This document shows positions 46,014 to 58,276 of a stretch of DNA of 64,000 bases, piece by piece. Source of the stretch: Apteryx mantelli (Eukaryota; Chordata; Aves; Apterygiformes; Apterygidae); the NCBI RefSeq assembly GCF_036417845.1, contig NC_089979.1:120561415-120625414 (forward strand), read 5' to 3'. A program made the position numbers and the translations under genes. Every line of letters starts with the position of its first letter. Position 1 is the first letter of the stretch. The notes under the pieces are model-generated. The model did no database searches. It worked only from the letters and a program-made list of their open reading frames with translations, and was not told the DNA's origin.

Positions 46014-46450
46014 ATTGTGGAACTACACTGTTTAGGATTAGTTGCTTAGCACAACTTGCTTAGCATAAGTAGCTAAATTTGCTGAAGCCTTAGGCCTCAG
46101 ACTGTAGCTGCTGCTATGTGCTTTGAAGTAGTTTACCAAGGACACTGGTGCAGCTGGGAATGATACATCCTGAGAAAGTACAGATAAACTAGCAGAAGCC
46201 AGTGGGAACCAAGGTTAAGGGCTAGACAGCTTTGCTAAACAAGCAGCAAGGTACAAGGCATGACCGCTGTGTGCGTGATCGGTGCAATGATTGGCTACCT
46301 GTGACATAATCTGTATGAACCACAAATCAAGGGCCAGAGCGCCGAATACTTGTACTTATAAAATAGGCAAATTGCTGAATAAAGATGGAATTGAACCTGC
46401 ATTCTGTGAATGCGTATGATTCATTCCCGTCACTCCCGCGGACCGCGACA
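45965..46450 (+). repeat. 3' LTR of the young provirus
   Basis: 486 bp, apparently identical to 38,858-39,343 including hairpin, TATA box and AATAAA. It is followed by the second copy of the aaagag target duplication at 46,451-46,456. Confidence 0.93.
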
Positions 46451-46456
46451 AAAGAG

Positions 46457-49400
46457 TCTCTAATATTTCAAGGTATTTTTTCTTTGTGTACACTGAATAC
46501 CAATATTTTGGTCTTTTTTCATATTAGTCTTAACTATTTGATGCCAATACCTAAGTTACTCAAGAGTTTGGATATTTCAGAAGGCTCTCTTTCAATCAGT
46601 TTGCTGTTTTATATGCTACTAATTGAAAAGCTAATGAAATATACAATGGACTAACATTGATCAGCAAATCAATGCGTTTGCAATATTTAAACAGTAAAAT
46701 ATTACACATGGAGCTTTAACCAGGTTAGATCAAACGTGTAGAATAAGTCAATAGGGTTGTTTTTTTTCAGTGCAGTGATTTGTTTGCCATTTTGCTAACC
46801 TACATAGTTACAGGTAAAAACTTTAAATATGAAACTAATGCAGTGGCAACGGCTGCAAAAACACAACAGCATTAGAGATGTGGAAGTGTTTTCTAAACAG
46901 GGTTGACCCAGATGTTTATAGAGATAAGCATATGCCATAGATTTTTAAGTTATCAATACATAGGAATAAGTGAAAGAATTCACTGATCCACAAAGTCAAG
47001 GGGCATATAGCATCACTTTCTGGTTTTACAAGCAGGTATCATTTGGGAGTTACCAAAATGATACCACCATTTTTCTGCCATTTGGCAGTTCTAAAGATAT
47101 TAAAAGCTTCCATAATTAGTAAGATTGATGGCCAAATATGACTGGGCCTCTGCTAAGGCTCAGATCCTGCAGAGCATTTGAACATATAGAAAATTTGAAG
47201 AATGGGGATACTCATGTGCTTAAGGTCATACCTTATTTACATGATTAATTGATTCATGCCAAGTTGTTCTTTCTAGTGTTTCTTACATTTCCGCTAAGAC
47301 ACTTGGTTTTGGCCAACTCTGGAAACAGAAATATAAAACAGAATGTTCTGATTGCTGTTCTTATCCAGTAGGGTTATTTCTGTTTCCCAGCTTCTCTATA
47401 TGCCCTTTTAAAGAATACTTCCAAATAAGCAAATGTTTCAAACAGCCCCAAAGAAATCCTACATTGCTAAGTACTTGTGAAAATAGGAAGTGAAATAGGG
47501 AAATCTTTGCTCATCAGACCACTTGCTTCAAGTTATTCTGTTTTGTCATATCAAGCACTGCTTTTGGACTACATCCCACATGGGAATTGTAATTGTAAAA
47601 CTATACTATGTCTTCTAATTCACAATGGTTCGAGATGCATATTCTTTCTTAAGGCACTGTTGCATTAGTCACAGTCTGGACTTCATACATGCTTTTAAAA
47701 CAGGTAACTATATTACTATAAGTAGAAATCAGGTAATTGCAGCATAAAATGCAAAACATATGCATTTCTTTTTTAAAGAGACAGGAAGCTGTATGCAGTA
47801 ACTTCTTGTCAGGCTGGCGTTTCTTTTTTCTTCTAGACTACATTTATGAAAATCTTTTTGTGATTTAATCTGTTCTTGACAAGAACGTTCATTTGGACCC
47901 TAAGACACACTGCCTTTAAGAAATTATTTTCTCTAGAAGGTTTCACTGCCATTCAGAGTACATTTCTCGACCTTTCCTGCAGAAGAAAAGCACAATATAA
48001 CACAGAAGAGCAGAGGGGCATGCTTTTCTGAGAGGTATATGAAAGAGCCCTGATCCTTTACAGTATTATCTCCTACAGCATAAATCTTTCCAAGCGACAA
48101 GCAACTTCCAAAAGGCAGAGTTGGAACATTCAGAGTTTTGTGGCCCAATGGATCAGTAGTGGATGAGCAACTCTCAAGAGTGTCTACTACTTCACTTCAC
48201 TGAGAAGGGACCATGCTTCAGCAAGTGAGAACAAGCCAGATTTCTGCTACTGTAGTAAACAGTGAACCATGCTCAAGCGGATAGAGCAAATAAGTGCTTG
48301 TAGCACTGCTGGTGCATTTAACTAAGGACTCTGCCAACAGACTGTAATAATATTTTGCATTATGCAATCCATTAAAGTTGGTTGACTTTTGTGTGTTAGA
48401 TTTCTTGATCTTTTCTTCTCCCCCCTCTCTCTTTTCTTTTTGATAGCCCAGTAGAACGAAAAAGGAAAGAAGAAATTCCTCTTTATAACAGGTTGCTATA
48501 ATGTTGAAAGAGCAATGAAGGTTTAATGACAGGACAAAGAACCAACACCTTCAAATAACACATGACCATCAAGACATGTTCATTGTGCTTAACTGCTTGT
48601 CACTAGTAATCTGTTAAATATCCCATTTTGGTTCATACTACATTTGTTTTATTTTTACACATGGAAGAGGTTTGACCCCTAAGTCACTCTGACCATAAAA
48701 AGATGAACACTAAGTGTTTTAAAATAAATAAGCATACCAAAGAGTTTTAAAGATGTTTAGTATCTATCCCTAGTCACTGAAGAGATAACCTCTAACAACT
48801 ACAGTAGATTTGCACACACACTCACTCAGTCCCTTCAGTTTTTAAGATTACGATGCCATCATGTGGCCACACTGTAAGGTTTCACGCTGCGACTTAAAGA
48901 CTCAACTCGTTAACAGTAGTTTGGGTGTTCTTCCTCTCCCAAAACTTTTTTCTTCCCAAGTAGCATGAATATTATGGAGACAGCAGCAAGCCTTAGATAA
49001 CACTCATAGCAACTACGAATAGAGATCTGCTGGAGAAGTGGACTTTATCAGCTTTTGGTGATTCAGGCAGTTGTAACAGAATGATAGGGGAGAAGTGAGG
49101 CTTGTTTAGTTTCTGAACAAGTTCTCGATATGCTTATGCTGTTCTCTACTCCGGAAGGAGTGCACTTCATATTCCTGTGCATGGCTTGGAAGTCACAAGA
49201 ATGAAAACACATTCTCTACACTATTTCCTCTGGAAGTACAAGCAGGATTGAAACTTAGATGGGATTGGGATGAGCACACTTCCAACCTTTCCCAGCCCCT
49301 GGCAGCTGTGATACTCCCCCTGCACCCCTCGAGCACAAGGTGGCAGCACCAATGCCCTAAAACCTTTTCAGAGTGAACACCCTTGATGGTGGTTGGTCTT

Positions 49401-49679
49401 AGCTCTTCTGGAGAGGAAATGCCAGGCAGGGGGGATGCTAGGGCTAGGGAAGCAGCCTTTGCTACCACCTCTTATGACAGTAACCGTTCCCAGACCTGAG
49501 GGAAGGGGTCTCCTCCAGCCATCCCCTTACTGACGCCTGCCTGGGCACTCTGCCATCCTCAGCGGTACACTGGCCCACCACTGCCACACTGGGGGCGTTA
49601 AAACAGAGGGGACTGCAGTAAAAAGCGCTCGCTGTGCAGACAGCAGGGGTAAATAACGAGGCTGAGGGGCAGCAGAGGC
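46457..49679. other. Intergenic, nothing recognised
   Basis: AT-rich host flank between the provirus and the TOPBP1 CpG island. GC content rises after about 49,200. Short frames there have no recognisable domain or splice context. Confidence 0.5.
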
Positions 49680-50420
49680 CGGCACTGCGACCCTCCACTC
49701 AGGCCAGGCAGCTGGAGCCCGGGAGCGCTTCAGCCCCTCACACCCAAGCTCCAGACCGCGGCGCCAGAGGCGGCCGCGGGGCCACTACGCAGCGGGGCGC
49801 CCGCCCGTTATTCACAGCAAGCCGCCGCGCGCCCCCGGGCAGCGCAAGCGCAGCGGCGCCGCGGAAGCAGTACGCAGGCGCGCGCACCCCGCAACAGCCG
49901 CTCCGCAACGCCACCAACGGCCGGCCCGGCGAGAGCGCACGCGCAGGCACGTGACGTTGACTAGCCGGCCCCGCCCCCTCCGGCGGCGCGTGCGCCGTCC
50001 TCACCCCCCAGCCTGCGCCTGCCCAGCTCCATGTTGCGCCTGCGCCCTGCGGGGCTCGGCGCTTCCCGCCGGCCGCCGAGGCGGGTCGGGGTGGGTGAGG
50101 GGCAGCGCCGAGCACCCGGCGCCGGAGAGCGCTCGGGGTGGCGTCAGTGCCTTGCCCTGCGTGAGGCGGGGGGGCTCTGGGGGGAAGGAGCCGCCTGGCG
50201 GCCTCGGCCTCCCCCTGCCCCGGGCCGCCTCGGCGGGTGGCCCCCTCCCTGCGGAGGTTGGTGCTGCTGCCGAGGCTGGGCGGTGTGGGGCAGGGCCGGG
50301 GGCGCCGGTGTGGGGCAGGACCGCGGTGTGGGGCAGGGCTGAGGCGGTTTGCGCAGCCCCTGTAGAGGGGCGGTGCGGCTGCTCGCTCCACGCTTTGGGC
50401 GTCCCCCTTGGGGTAAGGTG
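49680..50420 (+). promoter_or_regulatory. TOPBP1: CpG-island promoter region of TOPBP1
   Basis: A strongly GC- and CpG-rich segment directly upstream of the first TOPBP1 coding exon and unlike its surroundings. It contains CACGTG fused to a CRE-like TGACGTT (49,950-49,958), GC-box sequence CCCCGCCCCC near 49,970, and TGCGCCTGCGCC (50,035-50,046), close to the NRF-1 palindrome. There is no TATA box. A non-coding first exon probably lies here, with a possible donor GTAAGG at 50,413. Long frames on both strands (230 codons on -, 169 on +) reflect scarcity of stops in GC-rich DNA. The island may drive transcription in both directions; I saw no gene on the minus side. Confidence 0.8.
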
Positions 50421-50463
50421 GCAGAGTCATGAGACCTGTGTGTTTTTGCTTTTCAGTTAAAGG

Positions 50464-50544
50464 ATGAAAGGTAGCAAGGAGCCATTTTTTGTGAAGTTCG
50501 TCAAGTCTTCTGGAAACTCGGAGTATTTTTTTAAAGCTCTTGAG
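50464..50544 (+). CDS. TOPBP1: TOPBP1 coding exon 1 (residues 1-27)
   Basis: Follows a tttcag acceptor at 50,456, with seven untranslated bases before ATG, and ends at a GTAGGT donor, phase 0. KEPFFVKFVKSS matches the known N-terminus of vertebrate TOPBP1, the start of BRCT0. The first residues (MKGS) differ from the mammalian start. Confidence 0.95.
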
Positions 50545-51314
50545 GTAGGTGGGTTTGATGACCTTTCTCAGTGAGCTTGCTGCATTTTATTTTCTATATA
50601 AATGTCTTCTGTGGTTGTCTCTAGATGTAGTGCATTGGTATACTTCTGTAAATAACACATTTCAGTAATAGAGATGCTCAGTGCTATTATCAAAGTTTGT
50701 TTTGCATGATTATTCCTAGAAGAAGAAATAATTCTTTCTCATTTCACTTATTTATTACTTGTAATGTGACTCTGTGGGCCTAATGTCTTGCTAAAGGTAC
50801 TGAAGAACCTAAAATTTGGAGATCAGCTCTATAAAGAGCACCTTTCTGGTATAGCAAATAGTACCAAGGGAGGATTTCTCTTTGAGGGGAGGAGGGAGTA
50901 AGGGGAGGGAGGAGTGAATAAACAGCTTTAGTCTCTTCTGAAAACCTATTAACATTTAGTGAAGTAACATGTAGCTTGGCAGGTCCAGATAGTGGTCACT
51001 CATCCAGACTACTAAAGATTTAGTAAGGACAGTGTTGATTTTTTTCCTCCTGGAGGTTAGTGGGAGCTAAAGGCACTGTCTGGCAGGATCAGGTCCTGAA
51101 GGTTTGCATGCTGAACATATAATTCTGAATATTGTGAAGAGCTGGCAAAAAAACCCATGAGATATCTTTAGCCTTCTCTGCTACCAATACACTCTTGCAT
51201 CATAGTTTTGTTGTAAGCTGTTTCAAGTAGACGTGCTTTTGTAGTTTCCACAGGATTGACTGTTTGTGATTTGTGAATTAAATAAATGTAACTGTGTGCA
51301 CTGTTTTCCTGCAG

Positions 51315-51449
51315 TCAATAAAAGAATTTCAGTCAGAAGAACATCTCCAGATCCTCGAAGAAGAAGCAGCACTCAGTATAAAAGAAAATGATAAATCCCT
51401 TTACATTTGCGATCCTTTTAGAGGTGTTGTTTTCAGTCATCTCGAAAAG
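51315..51449 (+). CDS. TOPBP1: TOPBP1 coding exon 2 (residues 28-72)
   Basis: Acceptor tcctgcag, donor gtttgc, 45 codons, phase 0. SIKEFQSEEHLQ and SLYICDPF match vertebrate TOPBP1 BRCT0. Confidence 0.95.
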
Positions 51450-52030
51450 GTTTGCTACTTGTCAGTTTACTTTCAACTACATCTGTCTTTTGTAGGAATA
51501 CTCGTGTCTGTAATTATACTCTGCATATTTTCTCTTTCTGCGCTGAATATAGTAGCATGCAGTGTTCATAATAAAATCTTTTAAAATTCCAGTGCATTGT
51601 GTATTTAGGGAAGAGGAGGATTGACAAAATGTAAAAACCATCGTGAAGCAAACAAATAAATGCAGTGATCAGTTCTGATTCTGCTGCAGTCAGTGAGCTG
51701 GCTGTCACATGTTTTTGCTCCCCTCAGTAACATAATTTTGTTTGACCTCCAAGAAATAATGCCAGCAGACAAAGCTTGGCTTGCTGGGATTCCATGGTGT
51801 GTTAGCTGTAGCATCCACTGCCTTAACTGGGGCTGGAAAACGTAAGAGTATTGTACTGAGAGTCTGCAGCAGAAGGTAAAAAAACAAAAAACTGTTCAGC
51901 TATCTGGAGCTGCTGAAGGAGGGCAGGTGATGATCCCGCCTTCTCCAGTATTCTGGGACAAGGAAAGCTTTGTTTACACTGGTGTATCTTTCTGCTAATG
52001 TTGTTTTTTTTTTCTGTTATTTTATTGCAG

Positions 52031-52174
52031 CTTGGTTGTAGAATTGTTGGACCGCAGGTAGTCCTGTATTGTATGCAATCCCAGCGATGTGTCCCAAGAG
52101 CTGAGTATCCTGTGTATAATATGACCATGGCCAATGTAACGATATCCTGTACCAGCCTTGAAAAAGATGTTAGG
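52031..52174 (+). CDS. TOPBP1: TOPBP1 coding exon 3 (residues 73-120)
   Basis: Acceptor ttattgcag, donor gtaatg, 48 codons. [11 protein letters not shown] and [13 protein letters not shown] run from the end of BRCT0 into BRCT1, whose core starts with [10 protein letters not shown]. Confidence 0.95.
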
Positions 52175-52959
52175 GTAATGGTCCATAATGGTTGTTCAGC
52201 TGATTTTTCTGTGACATTTGCTTCAGATGGCTTATTACTAAGCCACTGGTCTTTCTAAATAACATACAAGTCTGCCTGTATATTTTTATATATATAGTCT
52301 TACTGTAAATTTATATATAGAATTATACATATGTTTGTGTGTGTATATATGTACACATATATTTATGTTACATAAACATGCATATACAATTGTAAGACAT
52401 CAGTCTCACTATTGCAGGATTAATTGTATGTTTTAGGGATTTTATTATCTGGCTTCATCTTTAGGTGGATCGATTAGCTTGCTAGTTTGTCTGCAGCTGT
52501 CATGCTACAGACAAAGTATTCTGTTTCTGGTTACTCAAACTACACGGTAAAGATTTAATATGTAGTCAGCTGTGGTTTATCTTAAGTAGCTTAATTTAAG
52601 TCTTTTATCGTAAAAGTTTCCTTTTTATTTATTCCAATGTTGCTTTCTAATTTATACTACCTAAAATGTCAACCATCAGTAAATTTTCACTGACATAATA
52701 TGACTGTAGCATCTTTATTAAGGGGTAAGGGTAAAGGGTATTAAGGGTGTTATATTTTATGTTCAGCTTATCAAAAATAAAATAGAGTTAATATCAGATA
52801 ATGGCTTCCCTGATTTTTGGATTTCGAAACGGATTTTTAGGAGAAACCATAGAGAATTGAAATTGATGGGTTTTTGTTTGTTTGTTTTTTAAGGTGAACC
52901 TGCATATGATGTAGATTCTTTTTGTCTGAAGATTTTCTGTAATTTCTTTTCCCACCCAG

Positions 52960-53141
52960 GAGGAAGTTCATAAATATGTGCAGATGATGGGTGGACGTGT
53001 GTACAGAGACCTCAATGTGTCAGTAACTCACCTTATAGCTGGAGAAGTTGGTAGTAAGAAATACTTAGTAGCTGCTTCTCTAAAAAAACCTATTTTGCTA
53101 CCTTCTTGGATTAAGACGCTGTGGGATAAGTCTCAACAAAG
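52960..53141 (+). CDS. TOPBP1: TOPBP1 coding exon 4 (residues 121-180 plus two bases)
   Basis: Acceptor cccacccag, donor gtaaaa. The donor is immediately followed by a long A/C/A low-complexity tract. [20 protein letters not shown] and [10 protein letters not shown] are BRCT1 hallmarks, including the conserved Gly-Gly and Trp. BRCT1/2 of the family bind the phosphorylated RAD9 tail of the 9-1-1 clamp. Confidence 0.95.
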
Positions 53142-53143
53142 GT

Positions 53144-53178
53144 AAAAAAAAAACAACCCCCCCCCCCCAAAAAAAAAA
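53144..53178. repeat. A10-C14-A11-type low-complexity tract next to the exon 4 donor
   Basis: Begins two bases after the splice-donor GT. Length variation here would be common, and alignments and sequencing quality may suffer. Confidence 0.85.
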
Positions 53179-53292
53179 CTTATTTTTTATTGTGGGCTGC
53201 TAATTCTTATGGAGATACGGACTTTTTTCCCAGGTGATTTTACTTTGAAAAAAAATTTTTATTTTTCTTTTTTCTCCCTTTTTCTCCTTTAG

Positions 53293-53486
53293 CATAATTA
53301 GATATACTGATATTAACATGGAAGACTATACCTGTCCTGTGTTCTTTGGCTGTACAATTTGTGTAACTGGCTTAAGTAGTTCAGACAGGAAAGAAGTCCA
53401 GCGCCTCACTGCTGAACATGGTGGACAATATACGGGGCAACTCAAGATGAATGAATGTACTCACCTCATAGTTCAAGAGCCAAAAG
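53293..53486 (+). CDS. TOPBP1: TOPBP1 coding exon 5 (residues 181-245 plus one base)
   Basis: Acceptor ctcctttag, donor gtagaa. [22 protein letters not shown] and [11 protein letters not shown] form the first part of BRCT2. Confidence 0.95.
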
Positions 53487-54009
53487 GTAGAACTTAGAGA
53501 GTAAATATTATTTTCCCCTCTTGAGTTGAAGTAGTGTAATTATGACTAAAAGTAAGAATTTGAACTTCTCTGTTTCAGTGTTGCTTTTACTGCTTCTGTT
53601 TAGGGAAATACTGTCAATGGGAAGAGTAACATGGAATATTTACTGTGCCCTAAAGGCATCTGAAAGGAGAACAAAAGAGGAAAAAAACCAGAGATCCAGA
53701 TGGTATTAAAGGGAAGAAAAAGGGAGAAGCCTAGAGGGATAAAAGAATAAATAAAAAATAAGTTTTTGGGAGAGCAGGGTAGGACTTAATTTGTATACTG
53801 ATTGAAATTGGTTTGTAAACTCATGGTTTTAAACTTATCTATTATTTGAACCTTCTGAACTCCCATTTGCTAAAATGGAATGAAATCTCCCTTTCTTTCC
53901 TGTTGGAAAGGATAAAGGGTTGTAGTTTTGTTTTGAGAAGAATGGGAATTTTTTTTTTTCCCCCTCCCCAGTTTCCCTCCCTTTCCCTATGGGTAATAGC
54001 CCGTGTTCT

Positions 54010-54029
54010 CCCCCCCCCCCCCCCCCCCC
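54010..54029. repeat. Run of 20 C in a TOPBP1 intron
   Basis: An uninterrupted C homopolymer between ttct and ggtttaaa. Runs this long are prone to length error in any sequencing technology. Confidence 0.9.
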
Positions 54030-55229
54030 GGTTTAAAGCCCTTAGATGTCATGCAGTCACAGTTTTTTATGGCAGAAGGACTTGACACAGTTTGTTTATG
54101 GAGCCTTCTAATGCATCAAAAAAATGTGAGACACTTCAGTTGAAGAATCTTCTGGGTATTTGGATATCATAATGATAACATTATGAAATACCTGTATTTC
54201 ATAGCCTGGCAAAATGAAAACTTTGGGACAGGACAGTTGCATTTGATATTTGCGTGTTAAGATATGCTGATGCTGGCTGCCCTTTTTGATTTATTTTTAT
54301 TTGTTTGATATAGCAGCATTAGTGAAACCTTCTTGTAGGTGGGTTTAATCTTAAGTGTATTGCAAGATGAGATACCCTTAGTGATATTGTTATTGGAAAA
54401 ATAATCTTGGTTAAAGGGCTGCAAAAATTGTACCTTGGATTTTTTTTTTTTTCCTTCATGCTTTGCTACTTCACTGTCCTGTGATACTGTACCCGTGAGT
54501 GAGCCAGTGAGCCATCATTAGACTTTTTTTTTTGCTCTGTGAATAAAGGAGAGTATGTGTGTGTGCACAAACAAAATAAAAACAGCTTTAGAATCATAAG
54601 ACTGTAGACTCTGCACAGCAGAGTTTTTTTAACCTTTAATATTGCATTGAAACATAAATATGTTATTGAAACAGTTTGTAGCATCCTCTGTAAATGAGAA
54701 GTAGTGCTACTGCTGTTATTACTAGTCAAATACAGAGAACAAGTAAAATGCACATCTTGCAGATTTTTCTGCCAGCTTCTTTCTTGCCTTTCAAATGGAA
54801 ACGAGATCTAGGATAGCTCTTTTGAAGAGTAAGAGTAGGCAACAAGTAGTTGAATGCAGCATCTTTGAATGTTTAGTTCTGTATGTGGCCATTGGGTTTG
54901 CCTTTGCTGGCAGTAAATAACCAGCTGCTTTTGAGACAAATTAGCATAGTTTGATTTTTGGCAGATGTAGTAAAAATCTACAGATAACACCCAACAGCTC
55001 ATCAAATGAATACAAGATAATGCAACTTGCACGTTGTCATAACTTTATGAATGCAGTATGAGCTGCCACTTGGAACTAGAATTAAAACTTAATTTGGTAA
55101 TTGCCATCTCCAAAATCAGTTTTCATTTGAATTTTTAATTTTTTAAATGTTTATCCATCTTTCAGTGATCAGTTTGAAGCATTCATGTTCTAATAACTTG
55201 TGTTTTTTCTTTTTGTCTACATTTGAAAG

Positions 55230-55409
55230 GTCAGAAGTATGAATGTGCCAAAAAATGGAATGTGCATTGTGTGTCTGTGCAGTGGTTTTCTGACAGTATT
55301 GAGAAAGGCTTCTGTCAGGATGAGACAATATATAAAATAGAGGCCGGATCAAAACTAAGTAGTACACCCAGTACGTCAACACCTACAAGTCATGCCAGCA
55401 AGCCTGATA
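55230..55409 (+). CDS. TOPBP1: TOPBP1 coding exon 6 (residues 246-305 plus one base)
   Basis: Acceptor tttgaaag, donor gtaagt. [18 protein letters not shown] and [11 protein letters not shown] complete BRCT2. The Ser/Thr-rich end starts the linker to BRCT3. Confidence 0.95.
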
Positions 55410-56384
55410 GTAAGTAAGACCTTTTGAAATAGATGAAAGGTGGGAAGCATTTGTGCTGAAAAGGAAGAATTATTTTAAATTTGTGGGGTGCTGCCTGCTT
55501 TTACAGTACTAGTATTTTGACAACTTGGGTTCTTATTCTGCTTACGCTTAAATTTTATGCACATTGAATCTTCCAACGTATGAAGACTTAACCATGTGAA
55601 TAACTTTAAAAAGTCCACTTGAATTAGGCATGTTACTGTCTGCTTAGGAATCAGTGGTGGGTAGCTGTGACTAATAAGTCCTAAAAAATAGGACTATTCA
55701 TACCTTTGCAATTTAAAACAAGTGGCTTGTTTTATTAAATTAAATCTTACTCCTGCCTCAAAGGGAAAGTTTGATGCTGATTTTTATTTATTTGCTTTTA
55801 TTTATTGCATGCTACAAATAACAGGAAATTTCAAAACCATTTTCTAAACAAACATGGTAGCATGAAAGACACAGCCAGCTTTAAATGTATGTCTTTACAA
55901 ACACCTGTTACTGACTACTACTTCAGGAAGTAGCCAGCATGGCAGTGCTGTGTTAGCGCTCCCAACAGAGTGCTGGGAATTCAAGCCAGAAACTACATAA
56001 AACTCTTAAATCTGTAAGCTTCAAGTTGAGTTCTTTTTACTAGAGATGCCTCTCTGTTCATATGAGATGAATATTTCTAATAATATATGGGCACAAAACT
56101 CAGTAAGAGGAATAGAAGCTTTTGAAATTGGCCGGTCTCAGCGGTTATTATCTCATAGATGATATCCATTTGGGAATAAATGGAAATTGTGTAAGCATGG
56201 TTGCTAATAAATAAAACCGTTGGTTTAACCAAGGATATACTTATCTGATATTTTGTTTTTCAGCTTTTGCCTTTCCTTTTAGCATGACAATATCCTATGT
56301 GACAGTTTGTATTTTGTTTGGTTAGCTAGTGGCAAGAGACAAGCAAAAATTAATGCATCTCTTTTATTTTAATTTTATTTAAAG

Positions 56385-56554
56385 ATCATACTCTTTCGGA
56401 CGTCAGCCACATTTCCAATATCAATTTGAGTGGTGTTAATGAAACTGCATGTAGTTCTGCTATGAGCAGCAGGCTGGATCCTTCTCCTGATGAGCTGGGA
56501 AGCTTGGATATAAGTTCTTGTCAAGCCCCTGAAGATTTACTAGATGGGTGTCGA
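56385..56554 (+). CDS. TOPBP1: TOPBP1 coding exon 7 (residues 306-362)
   Basis: Acceptor atttaaag, donor gtatgt. [11 protein letters not shown] and FQAPEDLL-like [13 protein letters not shown] match the linker before BRCT3. This linker is Ser-rich and more diverged from mammals than the BRCT folds. Confidence 0.93.
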
Positions 56555-57050
56555 GTATGTTTAACAATGTATACTTTGAAATGTTCAGTCTTACCCTATG
56601 GAAGGAACTAGTTTTGAGGCGCTGGCAGTTCCTGCTAGAGTAAATTATGTTGTTTCTTTTATCAGTAGTAAATGCATGATTTATTTCAAGTCATGTGCTG
56701 TAGCTTGAGATATATAAATATATCTGTATATATATGTATGTCTATATATATTTTTTAAATACTATAGTAAATGTGTTCAAGAACGGTTTAATTTTTGTCA
56801 TGTCATACAACTTTCATGCATAACCTTTGGCTGGAGATTGGTAGATATCCAAGTTTTGTTAATGTGTAAAGATAAGCATTTAGAATTGGAATAATTACTT
56901 TGTTTTTTGCTGTATCTCAGAAGCTACATCGCTTTTGTGGGTATGTTCTGCAGCAGGCATAACAAATTATACCAAAATATCCTACTTAAAAAAAAAAAAA
57001 AGTTAAAAGCCTTTTTTTTGTTGTTGTTGTTGCCTTGTTTCTCTTTGTAG

Positions 57051-57214
57051 ATCTATCTGTGTGGCTTCGGTGGCAGGAAGTTAGATAAGATGAGAAGGCT
57101 TATTAACTGTGGTGGTGGAGTTCGATTTAATCAACTTAATGAAGATGTCACCCATGTCATTTTAGGGGAACAAAATGACGAGCTGAAACACTTCTTGGAC
57201 AAGACAACTCACAG
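57051..57214 (+). CDS. TOPBP1: TOPBP1 coding exon 8 (residues 363-416 plus two bases)
   Basis: Acceptor ctctttgtag, donor gttctg. [35 protein letters not shown] form the core of BRCT3. Confidence 0.95.
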
Positions 57215-57735
57215 GTTCTGATAACTCTATTGTTTTAGAGCCATTTCTGCATTATTTCTCTTCCCCACACCCCCGTTTTCTTTCCACAAGAAAACGTGTT
57301 GTTTTGAAAATTCTAAACAGTTCTTGGCTTAAATGACAAGACTGCTAAGGCTGCATTCACAAAAACATCCTCACGTATTCAGTCTTGCATGCTCTTGAGC
57401 ACTGTAGTTTTTTGGTAGCCACGAATCATCTCAGTCAGTAGGAAATAAGTATTCTTATATGTTAATTCCTTTTGTCTCCAGTGGTGTTTAATATATTGTG
57501 GAGGAAGGATTTGGTGACCCAGCAATAGCAGCTACAAATTACATTATAGGAAATTCTGTGTTCTTAGTCTGAAAGAATTAAGAAATCTTCAGTTCTGTAG
57601 AGTGCACAAGGCTTGCTTAGTATTGGAGTTGCAAACTTCAGATGCATAAATATACTAGTAGCTTGTAAAGTGGGAAAGAAGAAACACAGCTCTGAAACCT
57701 GCTGTAACTTATTTGTATAATGCTTTATTTTGTAG

Positions 57736-57983
57736 GCCTCATGTAGTGACAGCAAAATGGTTGCTGGACTCATTCAGGAAAGGCTTTCTACTTCCAGTGG
57801 AGCAATATATTCCTCTAAACTACCAGCTGATAGAAAATCCAATTTTGGAGCAACCTGGAGTAAAGTTGATTCTTCCCCAAAATAACAGTCTCTTGAAAAA
57901 AGAAGCTGTGAACATTATAAAATACCAGAAAGCTGACGAAGATGACTTCCTCTCTCAATATGTAAATAATGATTCTACGTTAG
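57736..57983 (+). CDS. TOPBP1: TOPBP1 coding exon 9 (residues 417-499 plus one base)
   Basis: Acceptor tattttgtag, donor gtaggt. RPHVVTAKWLLDSFRKG, with the conserved Trp, ends BRCT3. The rest, including KADEDDFLSQY, is linker. Confidence 0.95.
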
Positions 57984-58276
57984 GTAGGTTCTAGGCTAAG
58001 CATGCCATAGGAAGTTTAACTGCTCGTTAGGATTTATTTGTATAGCAGTTGAAACTTGAGTTTTTCAGTGTTTACTCCTTAAAGCTAGCCACATTAAATG
58101 GGTTAATTTCTGTATTGTATTTTAGAAACCAAATTTGAAGAGGCCCACATAGAACAGGTTTTAACTAAAGCCTGGTTGAAAACAACAGAATACTAGAATT
58201 CTGTTATTTCTCTGTGAAACTATTTTGAGTTGTCTGCCATTTTTGTCAAACTATTATTATTATTTTTTTATTTCAG

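Larger units (their letters stand above)
38852..46456 (+). mobile_element. Young class II ERV provirus with betaretrovirus-like gag-pro-pol and alpharetrovirus-like TM
   Basis: The provirus occupies 38,858-46,450 (7,593 bp) between 6-bp target duplications aaagag (38,852-38,857 and 46,451-46,456). Its order is 5' LTR, tRNA-Trp-type primer site, leader with splice donor, gag, pro with dUTPase, pol, truncated env, polypurine tract, 3' LTR. The two 486-bp LTRs show no difference on reading, so integration is evolutionarily recent. Three reading frames connected by two -1 slippery sites give betaretroviral organisation. Defects seen are a TAG in pol at 44,002-44,004 and loss of most of the Env surface region with no clear start for the remaining frame. 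The base composition is visibly more GC-rich than the host flank. Confidence 0.93.

Noticed and set aside
49738-50460. Long open frames on both strands in the GC-rich region (230 codons on -, 169 on +)
   Set aside because: They coincide with the CpG island, lie in overlapping frames on both strands and are low-complexity Pro/Ala/Gly/Arg. Stops are rare in such DNA.
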